This document shows, in pieces, positions 1 to 7,974 of a stretch of DNA of 64,000 nt. Origin of the DNA: Luteimonas_C sp035250245 (GTDB lineage Bacteria; Pseudomonadota; Gammaproteobacteria; Xanthomonadales; Xanthomonadaceae). Both the position numbers and the translations under genes were made by a program. Below the pieces are notes generated by a model. It worked only from the letters and a program-made list of their open reading frames with translations. It did not search any database and was not told the origin of the DNA. Location of the stretch: contig DATFFH010000084.1 of assembly GCA_035250245.1 (NCBI GenBank), forward strand, positions 9,197 to 73,196. Reading direction: 5' to 3'. Numbering within the stretch: the stretch's first letter is position 1; each line of letters opens with the position of its first letter.

Positions 1-1
1 A

Positions 2-145
2 TCGACCGAAATCGTCTTTCCGGCGCCGGAGTTCTATTACGCCGAGGAATACCACCAGCAATACCTGTCGAAAAACCCGGCCGGTTATTGCGGCCTGGGT
101 GGCACCAGTGTGAGTTGCCCGATCGGTTTGGGCGCGACGACGTAG
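2..145 (+). CDS. msrA: Peptide methionine sulfoxide reductase MsrA, C-terminal fragment (cut by window edge)
   Basis: The last 47 residues are visible and end at a TAG. They contain the FPAPEFYYAEEYHQQYL stretch typical of the end of MsrA, followed by a glycine-rich tail with two cysteines (GYCG and SCPIG) that act as recycling cysteines in long MsrA proteins. The enzyme reduces methionine-S-sulfoxide in proteins. The catalytic GCFW region lies outside the window, so the gene is partial because of the window edge, not because it is broken. It lies close to the oxidative-stress genes oxyR, ahpC and ahpD, which fits its role. Family assignment rests on the C-terminal signature only. Confidence 0.85.
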   Translation, partial: STEIVFPAPEFYYAEEYHQQYLSKNPAGYCGLGGTSVSCPIGLGATT

Positions 146-159
146 TTGCTTTCGATTCT

Positions 160-220
160 GTAGGTGCGAATTTATTCGCACGCTCTCGCCGGAAAAGCGT
201 GCGAATAAATTCGCACCTAC
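160..220. repeat. GTAG-type inverted pair, family D (GTAGGTGCGAATTTATTCGCAC)
   Basis: Two 24-base arms (160-183 and 197-220) are perfect inverse complements around a 13-base centre. Each arm is itself a small hairpin (GTGCGAAT/ATTCGCAC) with GTAG at its foot. It lies in the gap between msrA and the convergent rnk gene. A variant of this family recurs at the lolB start. Confidence 0.9.
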
Positions 221-262
221 GAAAAGCGGGTGCCGGCCAGAGTCTGGTGTCCGCTCAGGGAA

Positions 263-673
263 TCAACGGTGGTATTCGCCCGCGGCTTCCGGCTGATAGC
301 GGACCGCCAGCACCTGCAGACGGACCTGGCGCCCGCCCGGCACTTGCCAATCGATGGTCTGGCCGACGCGCAGGCCCAATAACGCCGTGCCGACCGGCGC
401 CAGGATCGACACGCGGTCCGATTCGCCGTGCGCATCGCGCGGGTAGACCAGAGTCATCTCGCGCTCTTCGCCGCTTTCATCTTCGCGGAAGCGGGCGGTG
501 GAGTTCATCGTGATCACATCCGCAGGCATCGCCTGCGGTTCGAGGATCTGCGCGCGGGCCAGTTCGTCGCGCAGCGCCGAGACATGGGCCGCGTCGGCGA
601 GCGGCTGCTCGAGCAGGGCCTCGATGCGCTCGCAATCCAGGCGCGAAACGAGCAGGTCGGGGGCGGTATTCAT
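263..673 (-). CDS. rnk: Nucleoside diphosphate kinase regulator (Rnk, GreA/GreB family)
   Basis: A 136-residue protein, the usual Rnk length. A short N-terminal helical region is followed by a GreA/GreB-type C-terminal domain with the NSTARF, LVYP and ILAPVGTALLGLRVGQ segments. Rnk binds RNA polymerase and lacks the long coiled coil of the Gre factors; in E. coli it also affects nucleoside diphosphate kinase levels. The ATG at 673 is chosen over one seven codons upstream because GGAG stands nine bases before it. It converges on msrA across a GTAG repeat. Function is inferred from family. Confidence 0.85.
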   Translation of the reverse strand: MNTAPDLLVSRLDCERIEALLEQPLADAAHVSALRDELARAQILEPQAMPADVITMNSTARFREDESGEEREMTLVYPRDAHGESDRVSILAPVGTALLGLRVGQTIDWQVPGGRQVRLQVLAVRYQPEAAGEYHR

Positions 674-842
674 TCGTCGGTTCTCCAAAAGCATCGCGGG
701 CGGCGCGTGATGCGCCGCCCGCTGGGATCGTGTCTGCGCACACCCTAGCCCGGTGGCGGTGACGCTTCAAGTCTGGCGCCTGAATCGGCCAATCGAAAAA
801 GCGCTGAGGCGTATTTCCCGGTATCGCTTCGCTCCGCGCGGG

Positions 843-1421
843 CTACGGCGCTGCGTGTTCGCGCGCGAACGCTGCGCGCACTTCCTCGATCTGTTCCGGT
901 TGCTCCGGCGCGAGGATGCGCAGGCACTGTACAGCGAAACCGATCGGCCCCATGCCCGATGCGCTGACGACCAAACCATCGCTGACGCAAGGTTTGTCGG
1001 CGTAGCGGTCCGCGCCTGCGTAATCGGGCGCGTTCTCGCGCAGGAATTCCAGGCTGTTGCTGGTATGCGGGCGATCGTCCAGCAGTCCGGCCCGGGCCAG
1101 CGCTACCGTGGCGCCGCAGATGCCCGCGACCGGCTTGCCGGCGGCGACGCGCGCTTTGATGCCATCCAGGATCGCGGGCGGAATGCGTTCGCGCCAGCCG
1201 TCGCTGCCGGGCAGGATCCACAGATCGGCTTCGGCGGGCGCGAGGTCGGCGAGTTTGCGTTGCGGCAGGATCGTCACGCCGCCGATCGACACGATCGGTT
1301 GTCCGTCCTCGGTCGCGGTGATTACGTTCATGCCGAACCATTCGCGCACCGCGGCCAGCACCGGGCCCATTTCCCAATCGGCGGGGCCGTCGACCATCAC
1401 TACGGCGACTGTTTTGGTCAT
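843..1421 (-). CDS. DJ-1/PfpI family protein (class I glutamine-amidotransferase fold)
   Basis: 192 residues with a VAVVMVDGPADWEMGP start, typical of DJ-1/PfpI proteins, and the nucleophile elbow AGICGAT with a cysteine near residue 106. DJ-1/PfpI members include chaperones, glyoxalases, proteases and isonitrile hydratases; which applies here cannot be told from sequence. GGAG lies nine bases before the ATG. There is no signal peptide. It stands alone between rnk and oxyR, followed downstream by low-complexity GC-rich sequence, and may belong to the oxidative-stress neighbourhood. Confidence 0.8.
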   Translation of the reverse strand: MTKTVAVVMVDGPADWEMGPVLAAVREWFGMNVITATEDGQPIVSIGGVTILPQRKLADLAPAEADLWILPGSDGWRERIPPAILDGIKARVAAGKPVAGICGATVALARAGLLDDRPHTSNSLEFLRENAPDYAGADRYADKPCVSDGLVVSASGMGPIGFAVQCLRILAPEQPEQIEEVRAAFAREHAAP

Positions 1422-1467
1422 GCTGCGTGCTCCGAATTGCCTATTCCGAGTCTACGCCGCCGCTGTT

Positions 1468-1564
1468 GCTTTTCGTAGGAGCGGCTTTAGCCGCGAGCTC
1501 TTTCCATCAGATCGCGTTGGCGTGTGAGAAAGAGCTCGCGGCTAAAGCCGCTCCTACGAAAAGC
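1468..1564. repeat. GTAG-type inverted pair, family A (GTAGGAGCGGCTTTAGCCGCGAGC)
   Basis: Arms of 37 bases (1468-1504 and 1528-1564) are perfect inverse complements. Each arm carries a GCGGC-TTTA-GCCGC hairpin with GTAG at its foot. It fills the gap between oxyR and the DJ-1 gene. Other family A copies lie at 6998, 11125, 17618 and 43155, and a variant at 3981. Confidence 0.92.
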
Positions 1565-1574
1565 AGAGCATCGC

Positions 1575-2507
1575 TCAGGAACGTTTAATTGCACCCAGAT
1601 CCGGCCGCGGTGTGAACAACTCCGCCGGTAGTTCACGGAACACGTCGGCCAAGCGCTGCAGGAACTCGTGCATCGCCGAACTCTTCCGCCACACCAGCGC
1701 GATCCGCCGGCTGGGCTGCGAATCGCGGAAGCCGAGCAGGTGAATGCTTTCCGAACGCGCTACCGGCGGCTTGATCGCCAGCGTCGGCAGCAAGGTCACG
1801 CCGACGTCGGCGGCCACCATCTGCCGCAGCGTTTCCAGGCTTGTCGCCTGGAAACCGGTTTTTTCGCCGGCGCCGGACAGACGGCACACGTCCAGAGCCT
1901 GGTCGCGCATGCAATGGCCGTCTTCAAGCAGCAGCAAGCGCTGGTCGGCCAGTTCATTCAGCGCCAGGCTGTCGCGCTTGGCGAGCGGATGATGCTCGGG
2001 CACCGCCAGCAGGAAGGGTTCCTCGAACAGGAATTCGGTGTGCAATTGCTCGTCGTGCACCGGTAGCGCCAGCAATCCCGCGTCGAGCTTGCCTTCGCGC
2101 AGGCGCGACAGCAGCACATCGCTCTTTTCTTCCACCAGCAGCAGTTCCAGCCGCGGGAAGCGCTTGCGAATGCGCGGCACCACGTGCGGCAACAGATACG
2201 GGCCGAGCGTGGGGAAGACGCCGAGACGGATCGTGCCGGCTTCGGGATCCTGGCTGCGCCGCGCCGATTCCTTCATTTGCTCGACTTCGGCGACGATCCG
2301 GCGCGCGCGTTCGGCGATGTCGCGCCCGGCCGGCGTCAGCATGGCTTGGCGCGGCGCGCGCTCGATCAAGGTCACGCCGAGTTCTTCCTCCAGCTTGCGC
2401 ACCTGGGTGGAGAGCGTCGGCTGGCTGACGAAGCACGCTTCCGCCGCTCGCCCGAAATGCTTGTGGTCGGCGAGGGCGACGAAATAGCGGAGGTCACGCA
2501 GATTCAT
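1575..2507 (-). CDS. oxyR: Hydrogen peroxide-inducible transcription activator OxyR (LysR family)
   Basis: 310 residues. An N-terminal LysR helix-turn-helix (MNLRDLRYFVALADHKHFGRAA, then FVSQPTLSTQVRKLEEELG) precedes a periplasmic-binding-like sensor domain. The sensor contains GHCMRDQALDVC, whose two cysteines correspond to the C199/C208 redox pair of E. coli OxyR, so peroxide sensing by disulfide formation is well supported. It is transcribed divergently from ahpC. The 138-base gap holds a perfect ATAG-N7-CTAT half-operator starting eight bases from the oxyR start codon, suggesting autoregulation along with ahpC control. As in other xanthomonads, oxyR sits directly beside ahpC. Confidence 0.96.
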   Translation of the reverse strand: MNLRDLRYFVALADHKHFGRAAEACFVSQPTLSTQVRKLEEELGVTLIERAPRQAMLTPAGRDIAERARRIVAEVEQMKESARRSQDPEAGTIRLGVFPTLGPYLLPHVVPRIRKRFPRLELLLVEEKSDVLLSRLREGKLDAGLLALPVHDEQLHTEFLFEEPFLLAVPEHHPLAKRDSLALNELADQRLLLLEDGHCMRDQALDVCRLSGAGEKTGFQATSLETLRQMVAADVGVTLLPTLAIKPPVARSESIHLLGFRDSQPSRRIALVWRKSSAMHEFLQRLADVFRELPAELFTPRPDLGAIKRS

Positions 2508-2514
2508 GATTTCG

Positions 2515-2529
2515 ATAGTTTACATCTAT
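2515..2529. promoter_or_regulatory. OxyR binding half-site
   Basis: ATAGTTTACATCTAT fits the known OxyR half-site ATAGntnnnanCTAT at every fixed position. The next half-site expected one helical turn away (from about 2537) is degenerate. Its place between oxyR and ahpC fits control of both promoters. Confidence 0.8.
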
Positions 2530-2551
2530 CATTATCATTTAAACAATCGGC

Positions 2552-2580
2552 TTGATGAATCGATGCTGCGGCGCAATAAT
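2552..2580 (+). promoter_or_regulatory. Predicted sigma-70 promoter of ahpC
   Basis: TTGATG (2552-2557) and AATAAT (2575-2580) are separated by 17 bases, a near-consensus arrangement. It lies 22 bases downstream of the OxyR half-site, where OxyR could contact RNA polymerase. The ahpC start codon is 65 bases further on. Confidence 0.55.
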
Positions 2581-2645
2581 GTGCCCATCGAGCCGCTGGA
2601 CATCGCAGGCTTTCCGTTTTTACCCTCACCACCCAGGAGCGACCC

Positions 2646-3185
2646 ATGCTGACCGTTGGCGACAAGCTGCCCACCTTCAAGTTGAAGGCCACCGTTTCCA
2701 CCGACCTCAACAACGCCTTCGCGGATATCGACAACGATACCTACAAGGGCAAGTGGCTGGTCCTGTTCTTCTATCCGAAGGATTTCACCTTCGTCTGCCC
2801 GACCGAGATCGCCGGCTTCGCCGCGCAGAACCAGGCCTTCCTGGACCGCGACGCGCAGCTGTTGACCGGCAGCACCGACAGCGAGTTCGTGCATCACGCC
2901 TGGCGCACCCACCACAAGGATCTGGCCAACCTGCCGTTCCCGATGCTGGCCGACATCAAGCGCGAGTTCACCAGCGCGCTCGGCATCCTGGACAAGAACG
3001 AAGGCGTGGCCCAGCGCGCGACCTTCATCGTCGATCCGGACGGCATTATTCGTTTTGTGTACGTGACCGACCTGTCGGTCGGCCGCAGCCCGGAAGAAGT
3101 GCTGCGCGTGCTCGACGCGCTGCAGACCGACGAGCTGTGCCCGTGCAACTGGAAGCAGGGCGACGACACCCTCAAGGCTGCCTGA
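2646..3185 (+). CDS. ahpC: Alkyl hydroperoxide reductase AhpC (2-Cys peroxiredoxin)
   Basis: 179 residues with the peroxidatic cysteine in FTFVCPTE (about residue 48) and a resolving cysteine in the C-terminal CPCNWKQG segment. This is the AhpE/AhpC-1-like short form, and it ends DDTLKAA. It reduces peroxides in the cytoplasm and here probably receives electrons through AhpD, encoded next, because no ahpF is visible. AGGAG lies a few bases before the ATG. A strong terminator follows, so ahpD probably depends partly on read-through or on its own promoter. Divergent from oxyR and very likely OxyR-controlled. Confidence 0.95.
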   Translation: MLTVGDKLPTFKLKATVSTDLNNAFADIDNDTYKGKWLVLFFYPKDFTFVCPTEIAGFAAQNQAFLDRDAQLLTGSTDSEFVHHAWRTHHKDLANLPFPMLADIKREFTSALGILDKNEGVAQRATFIVDPDGIIRFVYVTDLSVGRSPEEVLRVLDALQTDELCPCNWKQGDDTLKAA

Positions 3186-3242
3186 TTCGGGCCTTCGTTT
3201 AGATTCCGCCGCGTTCCCCCCTCCCTCGCGTCGGCGGAATCC

Positions 3243-3275
3243 CGAAGGCGGCCTCATGGCCGCCTTCGTTTTTTT
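3243..3275 (+). terminator. Intrinsic terminator after ahpC
   Basis: An 11-base perfect stem (3243-3253 with 3258-3268) with a TCAT loop is followed by seven T. The stem is GC-rich and the T-run is clean. An additional imperfect inverted repeat GATTCCGCCG/CGGCGGAATC lies just upstream. Confidence 0.9.
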
Positions 3276-3294
3276 CGCATGATCGTCCCTGATC

Positions 3295-3325
3295 AAGAGC
3301 CCGCACGTCCTTGTGCGGACTTTCC
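3295..3325. repeat. CCGCAC...GTGCGGACTTT hairpin, short copy
   Basis: AAGAGCCCGCAC-GTCCTT-GTGCGGACTTTCC forms a seven-base stem (CCGCAC with a flanking pair). The same motif is seen after tRNA-Gln (51841) and twice between tRNA-Thr and tuf (63683). Here it lies 43 bases before ahpD. Its function is unknown. Confidence 0.6.
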
Positions 3326-3367
3326 AATGCAACGGCATCGCATCAGACGGTGTCGCGGAGTTTTGAA

Positions 3368-3901
3368 ATGAGCCTTTCCGACCTGCGCAACCAGCTTCCC
3401 GAATACGCCAAAGACCTCAAGCTCAACCTGGACAGCGTGCTGTCCGGCCCGGGTTCGCCCGGCATCGACGCCAAGCAGATCCGCGTGGTCGCGCTGGCCT
3501 GCGCCATCGCTTCGCGCCATGCGCCGTTGGTGCGCGCGGTCGAAGCTTTCTCCGCCGAGCAGTTGTCGCCCGAGGAGATCGCCGGCGCCAAGGCCGCTGC
3601 CGCGATCATGGCGATGAACAACATCTACTACCGCGCCACCCATCTCATCCACAACGACGAGTACGGCAAGCTCCGCGCCGGGCTGCGCATGAACGTGATG
3701 GGCAACCCCGGCGTGGACAAGGTCACTTTCGAACTCGCTTCGCTGGCGGTGTCGGCGATCAACGGCTGCGGCGCGTGCCTGGATTCGCACGAACGCACCC
3801 TGCGCCAGCACGAAGTCAGCGCGCAGGGCGTGCAGAGCGCGCTGAAGATCGCCGCGGTGATCCATGCGGTCGCGGTGACGCTGGAGCAATCCGCGGGCTG
3901 A
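3368..3901 (+). CDS. ahpD: Alkyl hydroperoxide reductase AhpD (carboxymuconolactone decarboxylase fold)
   Basis: 177 residues, the usual AhpD length. The CGACLDSH segment (about residue 135) provides the CxxC plus histidine active site, and a glutamate lies upstream in the proton-relay region. AhpD is a disulfide reductase that regenerates AhpC using a lipoyl/NADH system in well-studied actinobacterial examples. The ATG at 3368 is chosen over an in-frame ATG 57 bases upstream because that longer form would read through the hairpin region and GGAG lies before the chosen codon. An ahpC-ahpD pair beside oxyR is a coherent peroxide-defence unit. Confidence 0.93.
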   Translation: MSLSDLRNQLPEYAKDLKLNLDSVLSGPGSPGIDAKQIRVVALACAIASRHAPLVRAVEAFSAEQLSPEEIAGAKAAAAIMAMNNIYYRATHLIHNDEYGKLRAGLRMNVMGNPGVDKVTFELASLAVSAINGCGACLDSHERTLRQHEVSAQGVQSALKIAAVIHAVAVTLEQSAG

Positions 3902-3912
3902 TCCTCGCTGTG

Positions 3913-4137
3913 GTAGAGCAGGGCTTGCCCCGCTACATTCGCTTTTGCCTGTGTAGAGCGGAGCTTGCTCCGCTGCTCTTGTGGGAGCGGCTTCAGCCGC
4001 GAGCTTTTTCCCGCCGAGCGATGTGATCTGAAAGGAAAGAGCTCGCGGCTGAAGCCGCTCCTACAAGAGAGCAAAAGCAGCGGAGCAAGCTCCGCTCTAC
4101 ACAGGCAGGGCAAGAGCAGCGGGCAGCCCCGCTCTAC
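3913..4137. repeat. Three nested GTAG-type inverted pairs filling the ahpD-aminopeptidase gap
   Basis: Three inverted pairs sit one inside another. The outer pair starts GTAGAGCAGGGCTTGCCCCG (3913) and ends at 4137. The middle pair, family B (GTAGAGCGGAGCTTGCTCCGCTGC), spans 3953-4100. The inner pair is a family A variant (GTGGGAGCGGCTTCAGCCGC) spanning 3981-4064. The 326-base gap holds nothing else recognisable except the aminopeptidase ribosome binding site. Nesting points to repeated insertion of one element into another. Confidence 0.88.
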
Positions 4138-4227
4138 GAAGCGAGCCGGCCTCGTCCGGGACTTTCGTCATGGGCCGCCGCGGGCACCGGCTGGTTATCC
4201 TCGGGGATCGACCTGGGGAGACCTCCG

Positions 4228-6909
4228 ATGCGCCCGATCCGTTCCACGCTGCTCGCTTCCGCCTTGCTGCTCGCTACCGGCCTGGCTCACGCCGCCGATC
4301 CCGAAGTGCCCCGCGGCCCGCTGCCGCGCACGGTGGTGCCCTCGCTGGTCAAACTGGAACTCAAGCTCGATCCCAAACAGGCCCGCTTCAGCGGCAACAC
4401 GCGGATCGAAGCCAAGGTCGCCAAAGAAACCAGCACGATCTGGATGCACGGCCGCGATCTGAAGATCGGCAAGGCCGAGGCGATCGTCGGCGGCAAGCGC
4501 ATCGCGCTGACCGCGGAGAACGCGGATGTTTCGGGCGTGTTGAAACTGAGCGCCGCCGAAAAGATTCCCGCCGGCGACGCCGTGATCGAAATCGCTTACG
4601 AGGCGCCGTTCGGCGAATTGCAGGGCGCTTACCGGGTCAAGCCGGACGGCAGCGACTACATCGTCACCCAAATGGAACCGCTGGGCGCGCGCAACACCTT
4701 CCCCGGTTTCGACGAACCCAGCTTCAAGCAGCCCTGGGACATCACCCTGATCGTTCCCGAGAACGACGTCGCCGTCGCCAATAGCGCCGAAACCAAGACC
4801 GAAAAGCTCGGCGACGGCTGGAAGAAGGTGACTTTCGATCGCACCGAAGCGCTGCCCAGCTATCTGATCGCGTTCGCGGTCGGTCCGTGGGACGTGCCGG
4901 TCGGCCCGGACATCGCGCCGAACGGCTCGCGCACCGCGCCGATCAAGCTGCGCGGCATCGCGGCCAAGGGCCAGGGCGGCAAGATGAAGTATTCGCTGGA
5001 GAACACGCCGGCGATCGTGCACGCGCTGGAAGATTATTTCGGCATTCCGTATCCGTTCGACAAGCTCGACAACGTCGCTGCGCCGGATTTCTGGGCGGGC
5101 GCGATGGAGAACGCGGGCCTGATCGTCTACCGCGACAGCCTGATGTTCGTCGACGAGAAGTCGGCCGTCGGCCAGCGCCAGGGCTATTGGGGCGTCAGCG
5201 CGCACGAACTCGCGCACCAATGGTTCGGCGATCTGGTGACGATGAAGTGGTGGGACGATTTGTGGCTGAACGAAGCCTTCGCCACCTGGATGGGCAACAA
5301 GATCACCGGGCAGCTGCAGCCGCAGTTCCACACCGACCGCGGCATCCTGGAAGGCGGCCTGGGCGCGATGGGCGCCGACAGCCTGGCCAGCACGCGCCGC
5401 ATCCATGAGCCGATCCACGATTTCACCCAGATCCAGTCCGCGTTCGACGGCATCACCTACCAGAAGGGCGGGGCGGTGCTGGCGATGTTCGAGAACTACG
5501 TCGGCCCGACCCAGTTCCGCGACGGCGTGCGTAACTATTTGAAAAAGCACTCGCGCGGCAACGCGACCAGCGCCGACCTGATCGCCGCGGTCGCCGCGCA
5601 AAGCCAGGACACCGCGGCGGTGGATGCCGCGTTCAAGAGCTACATCGACCAGCCGGGCGTGCCGTTCCTGAAGATCGACGTGGATTGCGGCAAGGGCAAG
5701 CCGGTGCTGACCCTGCAGCAGCAGCGTTATCTGCCGATCGGCTCGACCGCCAGCGCGGACCAGTCCTGGGGCATCCCGCTCAGCGTGCGCTACGCCGACG
5801 GCGGCCAGGTGCGCGAAGAGAAGGGCATCATCAGCGGTAAGCAGGCGCGCTTCGAATTGAAACAGGCGCAGTCCTGCCCGACCTGGGTGATGCCGAACGC
5901 TCACGGCGCCGGCTATTACCGCTTCGCTTTGACGCCGAAGTGGCAGCAGTCGTTGTCCGGCGCCTTCGCCCAACTCGATGAGCGCGAACAGCGCGTTTAC
6001 GCCGATTCGGTGACGTCGGCCTACGGTGCCGGCGCGCTGACGCCGTCGCAGCTGCTGGCGGCGCTGCCGCAGTTCGTCGGCGCGCCCGTGCGCCAGACCG
6101 CGATCGCCGGCATGTACAACCTGAAGTGGATGGAAGAGCAACTGCTGAGCGACGAAAAGGCGCGTGCCGAGTTCCGCACTTCCGCCGCCGACATCTACCG
6201 TCCGCGCCTGCAGCAACTCGGTTTCGAGCCCAAGGACGGCGAGAGCGACGATGACCGCATTCTGCGCGGTAACCTGGTCGCCTTCTTCGCCGGCGGTTTC
6301 AAGGACACGGCGGTGCGCGCCGAACTCAACAAGCGCGGCCGCGCCGTGCTGGGCTTGGACGGCGACGGCAAGCTGAATCCCGATGCGGTGGCCAAGGACA
6401 TCCGCGGCACGGCAATCTGGGTGGCGGTGCAGGAAGGCGGCAAGCCGGCGTTCGACGCGGCCGAAAAGCACTTCCGCGCCAGCCAGGATCCGGTGCTGCG
6501 CAGCCAGCTGCTGGGCGGTCTGGGCAACGCCACCGATCCGCAACTCGCCGAGCGCGCGCGCGGCCTGGTGTTCGAGAAGGGTTTGCTCCGCCGCAATGAG
6601 ATTTTCGCCCTGGTCGGCGAGCAGACCAACGACAAGGCGTTGCGTCCCGGTCTGCGGCAGTGGGTGGATTCGCACTTCTCCGAACTGGAAGCCAAGCTGG
6701 CCCCGGCCGGCGCGGCGCTGGTGAACCTGTACTCGGCCGGCATGTGCAGCTCGCAGGAAGCGAGCGAAGTGGAAAGCAAGTTCGGCGAACGCATGAAGAC
6801 CATCGAAGGCGGCCCGCTGGAGTTGAAGCAGACCGCCGAGGGCATCCGCCTGTGCGAAGCCGGCAAGAAGGCGCGCGCCGGGCAGCCGCTGCAGTTCGCC
6901 AAGAAATAA
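4228..6909 (+). CDS. Exported M1-family metallo-aminopeptidase
   Basis: 893 residues with a cleavable signal peptide (RSTLLASALLLATGLAHA, residues 5-22). The exopeptidase motif GAMEN is at 291-295 and the zinc site is HELAH at 326-330 with the third ligand E349 in NEAF, giving HEXXH-X18-E. An ERAP1-like C-terminal helical domain fills residues from about 550. M1 enzymes remove N-terminal residues from peptides; export suggests use of peptides in the periplasm or outside the cell, in keeping with other secreted peptidases in this window. A GGGGAG motif precedes the start. It is monocistronic, with a terminator downstream. Substrate range cannot be judged. Confidence 0.95.
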   Translation: MRPIRSTLLASALLLATGLAHAADPEVPRGPLPRTVVPSLVKLELKLDPKQARFSGNTRIEAKVAKETSTIWMHGRDLKIGKAEAIVGGKRIALTAENADVSGVLKLSAAEKIPAGDAVIEIAYEAPFGELQGAYRVKPDGSDYIVTQMEPLGARNTFPGFDEPSFKQPWDITLIVPENDVAVANSAETKTEKLGDGWKKVTFDRTEALPSYLIAFAVGPWDVPVGPDIAPNGSRTAPIKLRGIAAKGQGGKMKYSLENTPAIVHALEDYFGIPYPFDKLDNVAAPDFWAGAMENAGLIVYRDSLMFVDEKSAVGQRQGYWGVSAHELAHQWFGDLVTMKWWDDLWLNEAFATWMGNKITGQLQPQFHTDRGILEGGLGAMGADSLASTRRIHEPIHDFTQIQSAFDGITYQKGGAVLAMFENYVGPTQFRDGVRNYLKKHSRGNATSADLIAAVAAQSQDTAAVDAAFKSYIDQPGVPFLKIDVDCGKGKPVLTLQQQRYLPIGSTASADQSWGIPLSVRYADGGQVREEKGIISGKQARFELKQAQSCPTWVMPNAHGAGYYRFALTPKWQQSLSGAFAQLDEREQRVYADSVTSAYGAGALTPSQLLAALPQFVGAPVRQTAIAGMYNLKWMEEQLLSDEKARAEFRTSAADIYRPRLQQLGFEPKDGESDDDRILRGNLVAFFAGGFKDTAVRAELNKRGRAVLGLDGDGKLNPDAVAKDIRGTAIWVAVQEGGKPAFDAAEKHFRASQDPVLRSQLLGGLGNATDPQLAERARGLVFEKGLLRRNEIFALVGEQTNDKALRPGLRQWVDSHFSELEAKLAPAGAALVNLYSAGMCSSQEASEVESKFGERMKTIEGGPLELKQTAEGIRLCEAGKKARAGQPLQFAKK

Positions 6910-6969
6910 GGCTCGCGGCCGGATCCGCCGTCCTCGTCGGCGGCGGATCCGGTTCTAGCGACTTTGACC

Positions 6970-6997
6970 AAAGCGCGGAATGTCTCCGCGCTTTTTT
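6970..6997 (+). terminator. Intrinsic terminator after the M1 aminopeptidase gene
   Basis: A nine-base stem AAGCGCGGA/TCCGCGCTT (6971-6979 with 6985-6993) runs into six T. A second hairpin built on GGATCCGCCG lies just upstream. Confidence 0.85.
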
Positions 6998-7099
6998 GCT
7001 TTTCGTAGGAGCGGCTTTAGCCGCGAGCTTTCGCTGAAATCGCGGCAATGTCGCGACTTGGAGGAAAAGCTCGCGGCTAAAGCCGCTCCTACGAAAAGC
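6998..7099. repeat. GTAG-type inverted pair, family A
   Basis: GCTTTTCGTAGGAGCGGCTT at the left end is mirrored by its inverse complement ending at 7099, around a variable centre of about 30 bases. It directly abuts the aminopeptidase terminator and precedes prmC. Confidence 0.9.
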
Positions 7100-7134
7100 G
7101 GAGCGAAAGCGGCGGCTTGCGGCTACGATGGGCC

Positions 7135-7974
7135 ATGACCGCTTCGCCGACCTCCGTAGACCAAGCCTTGCGCGCCGCGCGGATGCGCATCGACGCCGCG
7201 GATGCGGAGCTCTTGTTGTTGCACGCTCTTGGCCGCCGCGAGCGCGCCTGGCTGTTCGCGCATGCCGGCGACGCTTTGCCCGCCGAAGCGTCGGAGCGTT
7301 TCGAATCGCTGCTGTCGCGGCGCGAACGTGGCGAGCCGGTGGCCTATCTGCTGGGCCGCCGCGGCTTTTGGACGCTGGATCTGGAAGTGACGCCCGCGAC
7401 CCTGATTCCGCGCTCTGAAACCGAATTGCTGGTCGAGCAGGCGCTGATGCGCATTCCTGCCGGCAGTGCGGCCCGGATCGCCGATTTGGGCACCGGTAGC
7501 GGCGCCATCGCGTTGGCGATCGCGACGGAGCGCCCGCTGACCCAGATGATCGCCACCGACGCCAGCCGGGCGGCCTTGGACGTGGCGCAAGCCAATGCGG
7601 CGGCGCACGAAATTGGCAACGTCGAATTCCGTCTCGGCGATTGGTGGGCGCCGCTCGCGGGCGAGCGTTTCGACCTGGTCGTCAGCAATCCGCCCTACAT
7701 CGCTCAGGCCGATCCGCACCTGGGCCAAGGCGATTTGCGCTTCGAGCCGCACGCCGCGCTGGCTTCGGGCGTAGATGGTTTGGATGCGATCCGCGTCATC
7801 GTCGCCTGCGCGCCGGAGCACCTGCACGCGGGCGGCTGGTTATTGTTGGAGCACGGCTGGGAGCAGGGCACCGCGGTGCGCGATCTGCTGCGTGCGGCCG
7901 GCTTCGTCGAAGTGGCCACCGTGCGCGATCTGGAGGATCGCGACCGCGTCACCTTGGGGCATCTGTCTTTGTAG
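7135..7974 (+). CDS. prmC: Release factor glutamine methyltransferase PrmC (HemK)
   Basis: 279 residues. An N-terminal helical domain is followed by an AdoMet methyltransferase domain with motif I (DLGTGSGAIALA) and the catalytic NPPYI motif that binds the glutamine side chain. PrmC methylates the GGQ glutamine of release factors RF1 and RF2; the RF1 gene prfA lies at 46-47 kb here rather than next to prmC. The ATG at 7135 is preferred to an in-frame TTG 18 bases upstream. The TAG stop codon is part of the TTTGTAGAGCGG end of the following GTAG repeat, so the repeat borders or completes the reading frame. Confidence 0.95.
   Translation: MTASPTSVDQALRAARMRIDAADAELLLLHALGRRERAWLFAHAGDALPAEASERFESLLSRRERGEPVAYLLGRRGFWTLDLEVTPATLIPRSETELLVEQALMRIPAGSAARIADLGTGSGAIALAIATERPLTQMIATDASRAALDVAQANAAAHEIGNVEFRLGDWWAPLAGERFDLVVSNPPYIAQADPHLGQGDLRFEPHAALASGVDGLDAIRVIVACAPEHLHAGGWLLLEHGWEQGTAVRDLLRAAGFVEVATVRDLEDRDRVTLGHLSL

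Noticed and set aside
2..145. msrA as a broken gene
   Set aside because: It is cut by the window edge and its C-terminal end is normal.
4195..6675. An 826-codon minus-strand open frame
   Set aside because: It mirrors the M1 aminopeptidase gene; its product is low-complexity Ala/Arg/Gln/Leu-rich with no domain, as usual for antisense frames in high-GC DNA.
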